From CAZIVO01 sp964542765 (GTDB taxonomy: Bacteria; Planctomycetota; UBA1135; UBA2386): 15,139 bases of DNA. Positions 1-7,496 of the stretch are shown here, piece after piece. The notes below the pieces were generated by a model. That model searched no databases, was not told where the DNA came from, and saw nothing but the letters and a program-made list of their open reading frames with translations. Position numbers and translations under genes: made by a program. The stretch's first letter is position 1. Every line of letters begins with the position of its first letter. Where the stretch lies: contig CAZIVO010000092.1 of NCBI GenBank assembly GCA_964542765.1, forward strand, positions 1 to 15,139, given 5' to 3'.

Positions 1-124
1 ACCAATGGTCGAAACGCGTGTTCGCTTGCTGACCGATGGGCGAAATGCGTGTTCGGTTGCTGACCAATGGACGAAATTAGTGATCACTTGGTGACCAATG
101 TACCACATGCGTGTGCGCTTGGTC
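1..124. repeat. Four imperfect 31-bp tandem repeats, continuing to the window edge
   Basis: Units lie at 1-31, 32-62, 63-93 and 94-124, each starting ACCAATG or ACCGATG. Units 1 and 2 differ at 4 of 31 positions. Units 3 and 4 are more diverged (8 to 9 differences from their neighbour). The units abut with no spacers, so this is a minisatellite-like array rather than a CRISPR. The array starts at the first base of the window, so more copies may lie to the left. On the minus strand no frame through the units is closed by a stop, and the upstream gene reads straight through all four. Because 31 is not a multiple of three, each unit is read in a new frame. Confidence 0.85.
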
Positions 125-726
125 CAGTAGCTGTCGGCAAGGAAACTTTCACGGACGATCGCAGTGAAACGCACCTGCCCACCGTTCAGGCGCTTGACCG
201 TGCCTTCGAGATCGTCCTCAGCCTCCCCGTTTTCGAGGGTGACGAGCACGATATCATGCGCGCCAGGTTTGCCCTTGAGGGTCGTGACCAGCTTGCGAAT
301 GTCAGCATAGACATTGTGGATATTTACCGTTGGCTCGACCAGCATCTCCTTGATCTTGCCAGGAATCAGATCGTGTTGACTGGTCAGTGAGAGGGTCACT
401 GTTTTGGGAAGACCGACCTGGCCGACACCGATCTCGGTTTTCCCCAGGTCCTTGCTATTTCGCGCGAGGGCGCGGGTCAGCTTGCGGGCGAAGTCGACTT
501 CACGCAAAGAGGGGCTCGCATCGATCAGGAAAAAAAGGCTGCGTTCGGGGACCAGACCCCGACGGGGGCTGCCGAGGATGATGTCCAGCGCTCGGTCGAG
601 ATCTCGCCCGGGCTCTGTCACACTGGCTGCGGTGAGAGCTTCCTGTCCGCGGATGCTGGTGGCGATACCCAGCGCGGAGAGGCTGGTCAGTAACAAGCAG
701 AGAAGTTGTAGGTTGGTAGGGGGCAC
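1..726 (-). CDS. Secreted VWA-like protein, 3' end cut by the window edge and running through tandem repeats
   Basis: The reading frame is open from a GTG at 726 to base 1, giving 242 codons with no stop. Residues 1-30 look like a signal peptide: a polar start, a Leu-rich core from about residue 7 to 20, then ATSIRGQEA. Residues 65-73 (FFLIDASPS) match the first metal-site motif DxSxS of von Willebrand A domains, with D69, S71 and S73. A later strand at 158-164 (DIVLVTL) resembles the VWA strand that normally ends in Thr-Asp, but the Asp is missing, so the metal site looks incomplete. Residues 201-242 are encoded entirely by the 31-bp repeats and are unlikely to be the original C-terminus. 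The GTG was chosen because it sits just before the signal peptide; no clear ribosome binding site precedes it. The gene diverges from the kelch gene. Function beyond an extracytoplasmic VWA-like fold is unknown. Confidence 0.75.
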   Translation of the reverse strand, partial: MPPTNLQLLCLLLTSLSALGIATSIRGQEALTAASVTEPGRDLDRALDIILGSPRRGLVPERSLFFLIDASPSLREVDFARKLTRALARNSKDLGKTEIGVGQVGLPKTVTLSLTSQHDLIPGKIKEMLVEPTVNIHNVYADIRKLVTTLKGKPGAHDIVLVTLENGEAEDDLEGTVKRLNGGQVRFTAIVRESFLADSYWTKRTRMWYIGHQVITNFVHWSATEHAFRPSVSKRTRVSTIG

Positions 727-793
727 GATGACATGGTAGCAGGGTGTTGCAACGAAGGTGTAGCAATCAAGGCTGGATGATTTTTCAGGCAAT

Positions 794-815
794 GGTTCGC
801 CAAATTGGGCGAGCC
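794..815. repeat. Inverted repeat between divergent genes
   Basis: Arms at 794-801 (GGTTCGCC) and 808-815 (GGCGAGCC) pair over 8 positions, one a G-T pair, around a 6-base AT-rich loop. The repeat lies in the 173-bp gap between the VWA-like gene and the kelch gene. It could be an operator or a leader stem. No T-run follows on either strand, so it is not a typical terminator. Confidence 0.35.
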
Positions 816-899
816 GATGGCCAGTTTTGGCGGTATGCGTTAGGTTGGTGGCCCCGCAGGGCTCGGCTGATCCTCGCTTGCCGTCCCGGGAATGAAACG

Positions 900-2282
900 A
901 TGTTCGCTTTTCGCTTTGCTCTATCGCTGGCACTGCTCGCAGTGACATTGGCAGCCCAGGGGACCTGGATCAGGCGGTATTCCGATCCATCGCCCTCGAG
1001 TCGATATGGGCATGCGATGGCATTTGACTCGCACCGTCAGGTGACCGTCCTTTTTGGTGGATCTGCGGGCCCGGGCGCACTGCTGCGCGACACCTGGGAA
1101 TGGGACGGTCGGAGCTGGTCCCGGAGGGTTGTGGCCGGCACGTTGCCGACAGCGCGGGCGTTCCACTGTCTTGCTTATGATGCTCACCGCAAGGTTGTAG
1201 TCCTCTATGGCGGTGCGACTGCCAACGGCAGGCCACAGCATATGGACACCTGGGAGTGGGACGGCAAGGCTTGGACGAAGAAATCTACTGGATCGGGGCC
1301 GCTCAGCCCGACGGCGATGTCCGGGGCCGCGATGGTGTACGACCCGGTGAGTCGCCAGATGATCTTGTTTGGCGGCCGGAGTCGTACGGTGCTCGCCACG
1401 AATGAAACATGGGCATGGAGTGGGAGCCGTTGGACGCGCCTGAAGACTCCCTCTGGACCGTCAGCCCGAACGGATTTTGCCATGACCTTCGATCGGTTAC
1501 GGCAGGTGGTGATGCTCTTTGGCGGAGTGTCGGCAGGAAAGTTGGTGAACGATCTGTGGGAATTTGACGGTCTTACTTCGACATGGACGCAGCGAACTTC
1601 ATCCAGCACATGGCCGTCTGCACGTATCGGACCGATGGCCTTCGCTTACGCCGAACATAGAAGAAAGTTGTTTCTTCATGGTGGTAGGGATCTTGGTGGG
1701 CCATTGCGTGACACCTGGGAGTGGGATGGTCGGCGATGGATAGAGATGGTTCCGGTCAGCGCCTCGCCCTCAGGACGTTACGGGCATGCGGCCGTATTCG
1801 ATGCGGGGCAGATTGAGTGTGTTGCTTTCGGTGGCAACCTCGGCGCCTTGGGCGGTAAAGGGTCGAATGAGACCTGGAGCTACCGGGGACCCGAACTCGG
1901 GATGTACCAGCGTTTCGGCAAGGGTTGCATGGGGACGAAGGGCCCTCTATCGCTGGAGGTTCTCGCTCCGCCGGTGACCGGGAATCCGCTGGTGTTCGAG
2001 ATCAAGAATGCTTTGCCTAACGCCTTGGGTGGAGTCATGTTCGCGCCCTTCTCACGGTGGCTCAAGCTCCCATTGACCAGTTGCATGGTTTATGCCGTGA
2101 GCAATTCGGTATTGCCTTTCAAGGTTGATAGCGCCGGCCGTGGGAGGGCTCAGATCAAGTTGCCTTTTTCCAGGTGGGTCGTGGGCATGGAGTTCTACAA
2201 CCAAGCTATCGTCATCGATCGGTCGGCGAATACAGTTGGTATCGTGACCTCCAACGCTGGTTGGGGAGTTGTCGGCTGGTGA
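900..2282 (+). CDS. Secreted six-bladed kelch-repeat protein with C-terminal beta module
   Basis: The product is 460 aa. Residues 1-20 form a signal peptide ending LAAQ. Six kelch-type repeats follow, each with a FGG- or YGG-like strand end (about residues 53, 104, 158, 208, 261 and 311, period roughly 50) and a following TWEWDG-type strand. This is enough for one closed beta-propeller of the galactose oxidase/kelch superfamily. No catalytic Cys-Tyr signature of galactose oxidase is evident, so a binding or structural role is more likely than catalysis. Residues 338-460 form a separate domain with C343, C395, a D-S-A-G turn at 410-413 and a closing GMEFYNQAIVID strand; it matches the C-terminus of the protein at 12747-13838. 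The frame stays open upstream to 744, but the ATG at 900 is chosen because the signal peptide begins there. The ribosome binding site is weak (GGGA about 9 bases upstream). Confidence 0.85.
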   Translation: MFAFRFALSLALLAVTLAAQGTWIRRYSDPSPSSRYGHAMAFDSHRQVTVLFGGSAGPGALLRDTWEWDGRSWSRRVVAGTLPTARAFHCLAYDAHRKVVVLYGGATANGRPQHMDTWEWDGKAWTKKSTGSGPLSPTAMSGAAMVYDPVSRQMILFGGRSRTVLATNETWAWSGSRWTRLKTPSGPSARTDFAMTFDRLRQVVMLFGGVSAGKLVNDLWEFDGLTSTWTQRTSSSTWPSARIGPMAFAYAEHRRKLFLHGGRDLGGPLRDTWEWDGRRWIEMVPVSASPSGRYGHAAVFDAGQIECVAFGGNLGALGGKGSNETWSYRGPELGMYQRFGKGCMGTKGPLSLEVLAPPVTGNPLVFEIKNALPNALGGVMFAPFSRWLKLPLTSCMVYAVSNSVLPFKVDSAGRGRAQIKLPFSRWVVGMEFYNQAIVIDRSANTVGIVTSNAGWGVVGW

Positions 2283-2353
2283 TGTTTCAGGATGGCTGAG
2301 AAGCCTCCGACCATCTTCTTCGAGGTTTTGATCCGGTCGGTGCGTGCAGCGAT

Positions 2354-3796
2354 TCAGGCCAGCACTGCGTCGATCGGGTGCGCAGGTTCGGTGACGCCGG
2401 TCAGGCCCAGATCCAGTCCCTGGAACTTCTCCGTGAAGCGTTCGTGGTCGATGCCCAGGAGTTGAAGGATCGTCGCGTGGAGGTCGTGGACGCTGACGGG
2501 ATCGACGGTGGCGCGATAACCGAGTTCGTCTGTTTCGCCATGGGTGATGCCGTTGCGGATACCGCCACCCGCGAGCCACATCGAGAAACCCTGGATGTGA
2601 TGATCGCGACCGGCGGTTGCGCCCTTGCCCTGGAACATCGGTGTCCGACCGAATTCTCCTCCCCAGACGATGAGGGTGTCGTCGAGGAGTCCCCGCTGTT
2701 CCAGGTCCATGACGAGCGCAGCTGTGGGTTGGTCGGTTGCGCCACAGCAAACCCCCATCCACTTTTGCAGGTCTCCGTGATGGTCCCAGCCGCGGTGATA
2801 GAGATGGATGAATCGAACTCCGCGTTCGGCAAGGCGGCGTGCCAGCAGGCAGTTGGCGGCGAAGGAGCCATCAGCACCCTGGGTGCCATACATGTCGAGG
2901 ACATGTTGTGGCTCGTTCGAGAAGTCCATGAGTTCGGGCACGCTGGTTTGCATCCGAAAGGCCATCTCGTACTGCGCGATCCGAGTCGCGATCTCTGGAT
3001 TTCTTACCTGACTGTCACGCAGCTGGTTCAGTGTTGCGATCGTGTCGATGACGTCGCGTTGGCGGGTTGGTGTCACTCCCGGGGGATTGGAGAGGTAGTG
3101 GACCGGATCGCCGGCTGACTGGAATTCCACTCCCTGGAAACGGGAGGGGAGAAAGCCGGAGTGCCATTGGCGTGCGGCGATGGGTTGTGGATTCCTGCCC
3201 TTGGACGAGGTGAGGACGATGAAGCCGGGGAGATCGCTGGTTTCGCTACCGAGCCCGTAGGTGATCCATGACCCCATCGAGGGGCGCCCGGAGATAGCGG
3301 TACCGGTATTCATCACGGTATGAGCGGGGTCATGGTTGATCTGCGTGGTGTGCATCGAGCGAATGATTGCGATGCGGTCGGCGATCCGTGCCGTGTGTGG
3401 CAGGTAGTCGCTGATCAACTGGCCGGACTGGCCGTGGCGCTTGAACTGTGTCAGCGGGCGAAGGATCTTCAGCGGCTTCCCCTGGAGTTGTGCGATCGGT
3501 TGCCCTCGAGTGAAGGAGTCGGGCATGGGTTGGCCGTCAAGTTCCTTCAGCTTTGGCTTGTAGTCGAATGTTTCGAACTGGGATGGTCCGCCGGCCATGC
3601 AGAGGAAGATCACGCGGCGAATTTTTGGAGTGAAGTGAAGCGGTTCGACGGCACCACCGCCTGGATTGGAGTTTGCGGTTTCGCATCGGGGCACGATGTC
3701 CGCAAGCGAGGCAAGGGCGGCGCTGCCGAGTCCCAGAGAAGAGCGACCCAGGAATGCTCTCCGCGTCAGGCAGTTTCGAACATCGTGTGGGTTCAT
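2354..3796 (-). CDS. DUF1501 family protein (alkaline phosphatase/sulfatase-like fold), Tat-exported
   Basis: The product is 480 aa. The N-terminus carries a twin-arginine signal (TRRAFLG, R12-R13, then a Gly/Ala/Leu-rich core). Family landmarks are visible: AGGPSQFETFDYKP near residues 68-81, GWDHH at 336-340, WGGEFGRTP at 378-386 and GRDHH at 396-400. The His and Asp residues in these motifs correspond to likely metal ligands of the alkaline phosphatase superfamily; this role is inferred, as DUF1501 is poorly characterised biochemically. The start at 3796 is supported by AGGA at 3803-3806, six bases upstream, and by the Tat signal; the frame is open further upstream, but that part overlaps the preceding gene. 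The stop of the PSCyt1/DUF1549/DUF1553 gene is one base upstream of this ATG, so the two are almost surely co-transcribed and translationally coupled. This pairing is a hallmark of Planctomycetota. The gene converges with the kelch gene. Confidence 0.93.
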   Translation of the reverse strand: MNPHDVRNCLTRRAFLGRSSLGLGSAALASLADIVPRCETANSNPGGGAVEPLHFTPKIRRVIFLCMAGGPSQFETFDYKPKLKELDGQPMPDSFTRGQPIAQLQGKPLKILRPLTQFKRHGQSGQLISDYLPHTARIADRIAIIRSMHTTQINHDPAHTVMNTGTAISGRPSMGSWITYGLGSETSDLPGFIVLTSSKGRNPQPIAARQWHSGFLPSRFQGVEFQSAGDPVHYLSNPPGVTPTRQRDVIDTIATLNQLRDSQVRNPEIATRIAQYEMAFRMQTSVPELMDFSNEPQHVLDMYGTQGADGSFAANCLLARRLAERGVRFIHLYHRGWDHHGDLQKWMGVCCGATDQPTAALVMDLEQRGLLDDTLIVWGGEFGRTPMFQGKGATAGRDHHIQGFSMWLAGGGIRNGITHGETDELGYRATVDPVSVHDLHATILQLLGIDHERFTEKFQGLDLGLTGVTEPAHPIDAVLA

Positions 3797-3797
3797 C

Positions 3798-6116
3798 TCA
3801 GTTCCTGGTGATCGCTTCGTTGAGGTTGAGCAGGCTGCGCGTGACGGAGATCCAGGCAGCCAGTTCCGTGCGGTCGAGTTCCTTCGGGATGGATGCCATG
3901 CCAATGGCGAGGAATCGAGAGACGGATTGGGGTTCAGCGTGGAGCTGGGATCGGTGCTTGCCGAGGAGGGTTGTCAGGACGGCCAGTTCTTTTTCGCGAG
4001 GGGCGCGGCACAAGAGGGTCTTGAAGGCGTGAGTGATTCGTGCTCGGTCATTGATTCCGCCTTCGGTCATGATGCGTATCGCGAAGGAGCGTGCGGCTTC
4101 GATGAAGCTGGGATCGTTGAGCAAGGTGAGGGCGGCTTGGGGAGTGTTCGATATGTTGCGCTCGGCCACGCACTCTTCGCGAGTAGGCGCATCAAATGCC
4201 TTGAGCGCTGGGTGGAGAAAGGTCCGTTGCCAGTGCATGTAGATTCCGCGTCGCCAGTTTCGCTTGTCGGCGTGGGCCGCGTAGCGTCTTTTTGGGAAGT
4301 TGAGATGGCGATAGAGCCCGGCAGGTTGGTAGGGCTTGACGCTATCTCCTCCGATCTCGCGGACCAGAAGGCCGCTGACAGAAAGTGCAGCATCGCGAAT
4401 CGTCTCGGCGGGCAGTCGCCAGCGTGATTGTCGAGCAACCAGTCGGTTGTCGGGATCGATCTCTTGCAGGTGGGGCGGGTGAAGAGACGATTGGCGGTAG
4501 GTTCTCGAGGTCACGATCAGCCTCACCACGTGCCGGATGTCCCAGCCGCTCTCCATGAACTCGACCGCCAGTGCGTCGAGAAGTTCGGGGTGCACGGGGG
4601 GCTCGCCTTGCGCTCCGAGATCATCGAGTCGAGCCGAGATGCCCTTGCCAAAGAACAGATACCACAGGCGGTTGACCATGACGCGTGCGGTCTGGGGTTG
4701 GTCTTTGGAAACCAGCCAGCGCGCCAGATCGAGGCGATCAGCGCGGACTCCCTTTTTGCCGACCTGTCGCATGAAGTGAGGAGTCGCCGGCAAAATGATT
4801 TCGCCGGATTCATCGAGCCAGTCCCCACGCGGCAGGACACGAGTGATCCTTGGTTTGGTCGCGACCGTGATCAGGCTTCGCCGGGCTTTTTTCTCGATCG
4901 CCTGCCGTTGCTTCGTCAAACCCTTGATCCGATCAGGGGATGCCTTGAGCTTGGCTATTTCATCATCGAGTTTCGCAATGGCCTCGCGCTGGCTCGCTGA
5001 AAAGATGGGCAACTCGGGAGGTCGTGTCGTGGGTGAGGTGTTGGGGCTTCCCTTGAAATCCCCTCTTTCCTGGATGTCGGCAAAGAATGCTGACAGCGAA
5101 TAGAAGTCGCGGAGGGTGTAAGGGTCGTATTTGTGATCGTGGCACTGGCAACAGCCGAGAGTAGCGCCCATCCAGACAGAACTGAGGTTGCGCACCCGGT
5201 CAGCTGCGTAGATGGCGAGGTATTCCTTTGCCTGCGCACCGCCTTCGTGAGTCGTTTGCAGGACGCGGTTGTACCCGGTCGCGACCCTCTGTTGCGTCGT
5301 GGCCTCCGGCAGAAGGTCGCCCGCGATCTGCTCGATGGTGAACTGATCGAAGGGCATGTTTTGGCGGAAGGCATCGATGACCCAGTCACGGTATGGGGCG
5401 ATTTTCTGCTCTTGGTCACCGTGGTAGCCGACAGTGTCGGCGTAGCGCACGAGGTCAAGCCAGTACATGGCCATGCGCTCGGCGTGGTGGGGTGATGCGA
5501 GGAGTCGCTCGACCAGATTTTCGTAAGAGGTCGATTTGGTATCGGAAAGGAAAGCGTCGAGTTCTTCGGGGGTGGGAGGAAGGCCTGTCAGATCGAAGGT
5601 AAGACGCCGCAGCAGAATTCGTTGATCGGCTTCGGCAGAGGGCGTGAGATTGCTCGCCTTCAGTCGTGCGAGGATCCACCGGTCAATGAGATTAAGAGGC
5701 CAGTCGGCGTCGGTTGCCGGTGGCGGAGGCTGGCGCTTTGGAGGAGTCAAGGACCAGTGGGGTTCGAATACCGCGCCCGATTTGATCCATCTCGTCAACA
5801 GGGATATTTCTGCTTCGGTGGGTCTTTTGTGCCGTTTGCGCGGCGGCATGCGCTCGTCGGGATCCGGATGCGTGATGCGCGCGATCAATTCGCTGCGATC
5901 GGGACGGTAGGGTGTGATCGCTGGTGTGCCTTTCCGCTTGGCCAGGGCATTCTCGGCGAGGTCGAGCCTCAGTTTGGCCTTGCGGGTTTTTGCATCCGGA
6001 CCGTGGCAGGGATAGCAGTGCTCGGACAGGATCGGTCGGATATCCCGGTTGAACTCGATGTCTTGCGCTGGCGCGGCTGCAGCACTCAGGAGTAGTGTGA
6101 TGGTGGTTCGGCTCAT
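3798..6116 (-). CDS. PSCyt1-DUF1549-DUF1553 protein (planctomycete diheme cytochrome c)
   Basis: The product is 772 aa. Residues 1-18 are a short signal peptide ending APAQ. The PSCyt1 cytochrome domain has a heme c motif C34-Y-P-C37-H38 and a downstream MPP at 90-92 as the likely axial Met. The DUF1549 domain runs from about 139 to 350 (WPLNLIDRWILARL, LTFDLTGLPPTPEE, YWLDLVRYADT) and contains a second heme motif C322-C-Q-C325-H326 followed by DHKYDP. A Lys/Glu-rich linker near 380-420 may be a coiled coil. The DUF1553 domain covers about 455-720 (RVMVNRLW, FFGKGI, LLDALAVEFMESGWDIRHVVRLIV, SRTYRQSS). No LamG-type domain separates PSCyt1 from DUF1549, so this is a compact family member. It is probably periplasmic and redox-active; substrate unknown. 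It lies 124 bases downstream of the SMP-30 gene and one base before DUF1501. Confidence 0.94.
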   Translation of the reverse strand: MSRTTITLLLSAAAAPAQDIEFNRDIRPILSEHCYPCHGPDAKTRKAKLRLDLAENALAKRKGTPAITPYRPDRSELIARITHPDPDERMPPRKRHKRPTEAEISLLTRWIKSGAVFEPHWSLTPPKRQPPPPATDADWPLNLIDRWILARLKASNLTPSAEADQRILLRRLTFDLTGLPPTPEELDAFLSDTKSTSYENLVERLLASPHHAERMAMYWLDLVRYADTVGYHGDQEQKIAPYRDWVIDAFRQNMPFDQFTIEQIAGDLLPEATTQQRVATGYNRVLQTTHEGGAQAKEYLAIYAADRVRNLSSVWMGATLGCCQCHDHKYDPYTLRDFYSLSAFFADIQERGDFKGSPNTSPTTRPPELPIFSASQREAIAKLDDEIAKLKASPDRIKGLTKQRQAIEKKARRSLITVATKPRITRVLPRGDWLDESGEIILPATPHFMRQVGKKGVRADRLDLARWLVSKDQPQTARVMVNRLWYLFFGKGISARLDDLGAQGEPPVHPELLDALAVEFMESGWDIRHVVRLIVTSRTYRQSSLHPPHLQEIDPDNRLVARQSRWRLPAETIRDAALSVSGLLVREIGGDSVKPYQPAGLYRHLNFPKRRYAAHADKRNWRRGIYMHWQRTFLHPALKAFDAPTREECVAERNISNTPQAALTLLNDPSFIEAARSFAIRIMTEGGINDRARITHAFKTLLCRAPREKELAVLTTLLGKHRSQLHAEPQSVSRFLAIGMASIPKELDRTELAAWISVTRSLLNLNEAITRN

Positions 6117-6240
6117 GGCCCGGTTCTTCTGGTCGGTGGCGCGGGAGTTCGATGACCGAAGATGAGTAGCTTATCCTGATCGGGGTTCAGTGTGCGTTGT
6201 GTGGGCATCAACTCATCGAATAATAGAGCCTACAGGATCC

Positions 6241-7287
6241 TCAGAAGCCCATGCCTCGTGTCTTGAGCTTGATCCGCAAGAGATACATGTCGGCGGTCAT
6301 GTAGAGAGTGCTGCCGTCATCGCCGAAGGCGCAGTTGGCGGTGCGCTGTGTCGTGCGGATGGTTCCCAGGTGCTTGCCTTGCGGCGAAAAGATGAGGACG
6401 CCGCCCGGGCCGGTGGCCCAGAGATTGCCATGTTGGTCTACCTTCAGTCCGTCTGGAGCGCCTGGGCGTTTTCCCATCCACTTCGTAGCGTCGAAGAACA
6501 CCCTACTATTTGCGATTGCACCGTCCTCACCGAGTTCGAACGCCATCCAGACGGCGCGCTTGCCATCGGAATTTGCGACATAGAGCGTTTTCTCGTCGGG
6601 TGAGAAGGCGATGCCGTTCGGCCGTGACATCTCTTTGGTCAACAGCGCGACCTCGCCGTCTCTGGACAGGCGGTAGACACCTTGGAACTTCAGTTCCTTG
6701 AGGGGGTCGTTCATCTTGCGCTCGAGCCCATAGGGAGGATCGGTGAAGTAGAGTTCGCCGGTGCTCGAGAAGACAGCGTCATTGGGGCTGTTGAACCGCT
6801 TGTTGTTGTAGCGGCCGGCCATCGTTTCGTATTCGACAGCGGGATGGGGATCTTGCAGATCACTGGTGAGGCGTGCGATGCGGCGGTCACCATGCTGGCA
6901 CAGGACCAGTCGGCCCTCTTGATCCAGCAGGAGTCCGTTAGAGCCGACCTCGCCACCGCGAACTTGTGTGCCGGTATAGCCCGATGGTTTGAGAAAGAGC
7001 CGGCAACCCTCGCCAGCTTTCCACCGGTGGATCTCGTTCGGTGGGATGTCGGAGAAAAGCACAAATCCGCCGTCTTCAACCCAGACGGGACCTTCGGCCC
7101 AGTCGAAGCCTTCTGCCAAGACCTCGATCTCGGCACCGGGAGCGATCAGATCATCAAGAGCGGGGTCAAGCCGTTCGACGCTCCCGATGGTCGGGTAATG
7201 AGGTTGGGTGGCGCTGGTGCAGCAACCGAGGAGATTCGCGGTCACGAGCACGCACCCTGATGCCATGAGTTTGAAGATTGTGGACAA
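6241..7287 (-). CDS. SMP-30/gluconolactonase-like lipoprotein
   Basis: The product is 348 aa. The signal peptide ends in a lipobox L19-L20-G21-C22, so the mature protein is probably lipid-anchored. The six-bladed SMP-30/gluconolactonase/LRE propeller is shown by its metal-ligand motifs: E65 in AEGPVW, N169-D170 in SPNDAVF, N224 in RPNGIAFSPD and D279 in PDGLKVDQHGNLW. All expected ligands are present, so an active metal-dependent lactonase or a related sugar-lactone enzyme is likely. The start is a TTG at 7287: a strong AGGAGG lies five bases upstream, whereas the first ATG (7266) is too far from it and would shorten the lipoprotein signal. The gene is followed by the PSCyt1/DUF1549/DUF1553 gene on the same strand after 124 bases, and faces the alpha/beta hydrolase gene across a divergent promoter region. 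Confidence 0.9.
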   Translation of the reverse strand: MSTIFKLMASGCVLVTANLLGCCTSATQPHYPTIGSVERLDPALDDLIAPGAEIEVLAEGFDWAEGPVWVEDGGFVLFSDIPPNEIHRWKAGEGCRLFLKPSGYTGTQVRGGEVGSNGLLLDQEGRLVLCQHGDRRIARLTSDLQDPHPAVEYETMAGRYNNKRFNSPNDAVFSSTGELYFTDPPYGLERKMNDPLKELKFQGVYRLSRDGEVALLTKEMSRPNGIAFSPDEKTLYVANSDGKRAVWMAFELGEDGAIANSRVFFDATKWMGKRPGAPDGLKVDQHGNLWATGPGGVLIFSPQGKHLGTIRTTQRTANCAFGDDGSTLYMTADMYLLRIKLKTRGMGF

Positions 7288-7292
7288 GAACT

Positions 7293-7298
7293 CCTCCT
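7293..7298 (-). promoter_or_regulatory. Ribosome binding site fixing a TTG start
   Basis: The minus strand reads AGGAGG here, five bases before the TTG at 7287-7285. This is the strongest Shine-Dalgarno match in the window. It supports TTG rather than the downstream ATG at 7266 as the start of the SMP-30 lipoprotein. Confidence 0.75.
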
Positions 7299-7305
7299 GG
7301 AATGA

Positions 7306-7322
7306 GAGTAGAAATCCTACTC
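7306..7322. repeat. Inverted repeat upstream of the SMP-30 gene
   Basis: GAGTAG at 7306-7311 and CTACTC at 7317-7322 are perfect 6-bp arms around a 5-base spacer. The repeat sits just upstream of the AGGAGG of the SMP-30 gene, in the 209-bp divergent region shared with the alpha/beta hydrolase gene. Its size and location suit an operator for a dimeric regulator or a small leader hairpin. A second, unrelated pair lies near the other gene at 7453-7472. No convincing -35/-10 pair was found in this region. Confidence 0.35.
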
Positions 7323-7452
7323 AGCGAGTTGGGGCTGTGCGAGCATCTCGGTGCTAGCCGTGCTACAGCGTGTTGATTGCTTGTCCGCAGAGTATGGTAC
7401 GGGACCGATATCGTCTGCGACGGTGTTGTGTGTCTTGCAGAGGTTGCTGAAA

Positions 7453-7472
7453 GCTCGCTCCATTGTGCGAGC
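7453..7472. repeat. Inverted repeat in the leader of the alpha/beta hydrolase gene
   Basis: GCTCGC at 7453-7458 and GCGAGC at 7467-7472 are perfect arms around an 8-base loop. The right arm ends 11 bases before the AGGAG ribosome binding site (7484-7488). An alternative pairing of TTGCT (7444-7448) with AGCAA (7470-7474) is also possible. A role as a leader stem that affects translation is plausible but unproven. Confidence 0.3.
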
Positions 7473-7496
7473 AAGTGCATGGCAGGAGAGTTTGTC

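Noticed and set aside
1..124. CRISPR array
   Set aside because: The 31-bp units abut directly with no spacers, and no cas-like gene is present.
744..899. Longer N-terminus for the kelch protein from the ATG at 744
   Set aside because: The extra 52 residues would bury the signal peptide and have no recognisable character; the frame is probably open by chance.
2291..2315. Bidirectional terminator between the kelch and DUF1501 genes
   Set aside because: GATGG/CCATC and a competing GGCT/AGCC pair give only weak stems and no T-run.
2378..4427. Long plus-strand open frames (2378-3118, 3320-3811, 3666-4427)
   Set aside because: They are antisense to the DUF1501 and PSCyt1/DUF1549/DUF1553 genes, which carry clear family motifs; their translations show no domain character.
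6220..6225. TATTAT -10 box for the PSCyt1/DUF1549/DUF1553 gene
   Set aside because: The minus-strand hexamer fits a -10 box but has no good -35 partner at proper spacing, and the gene may be read from the upstream SMP-30 promoter.
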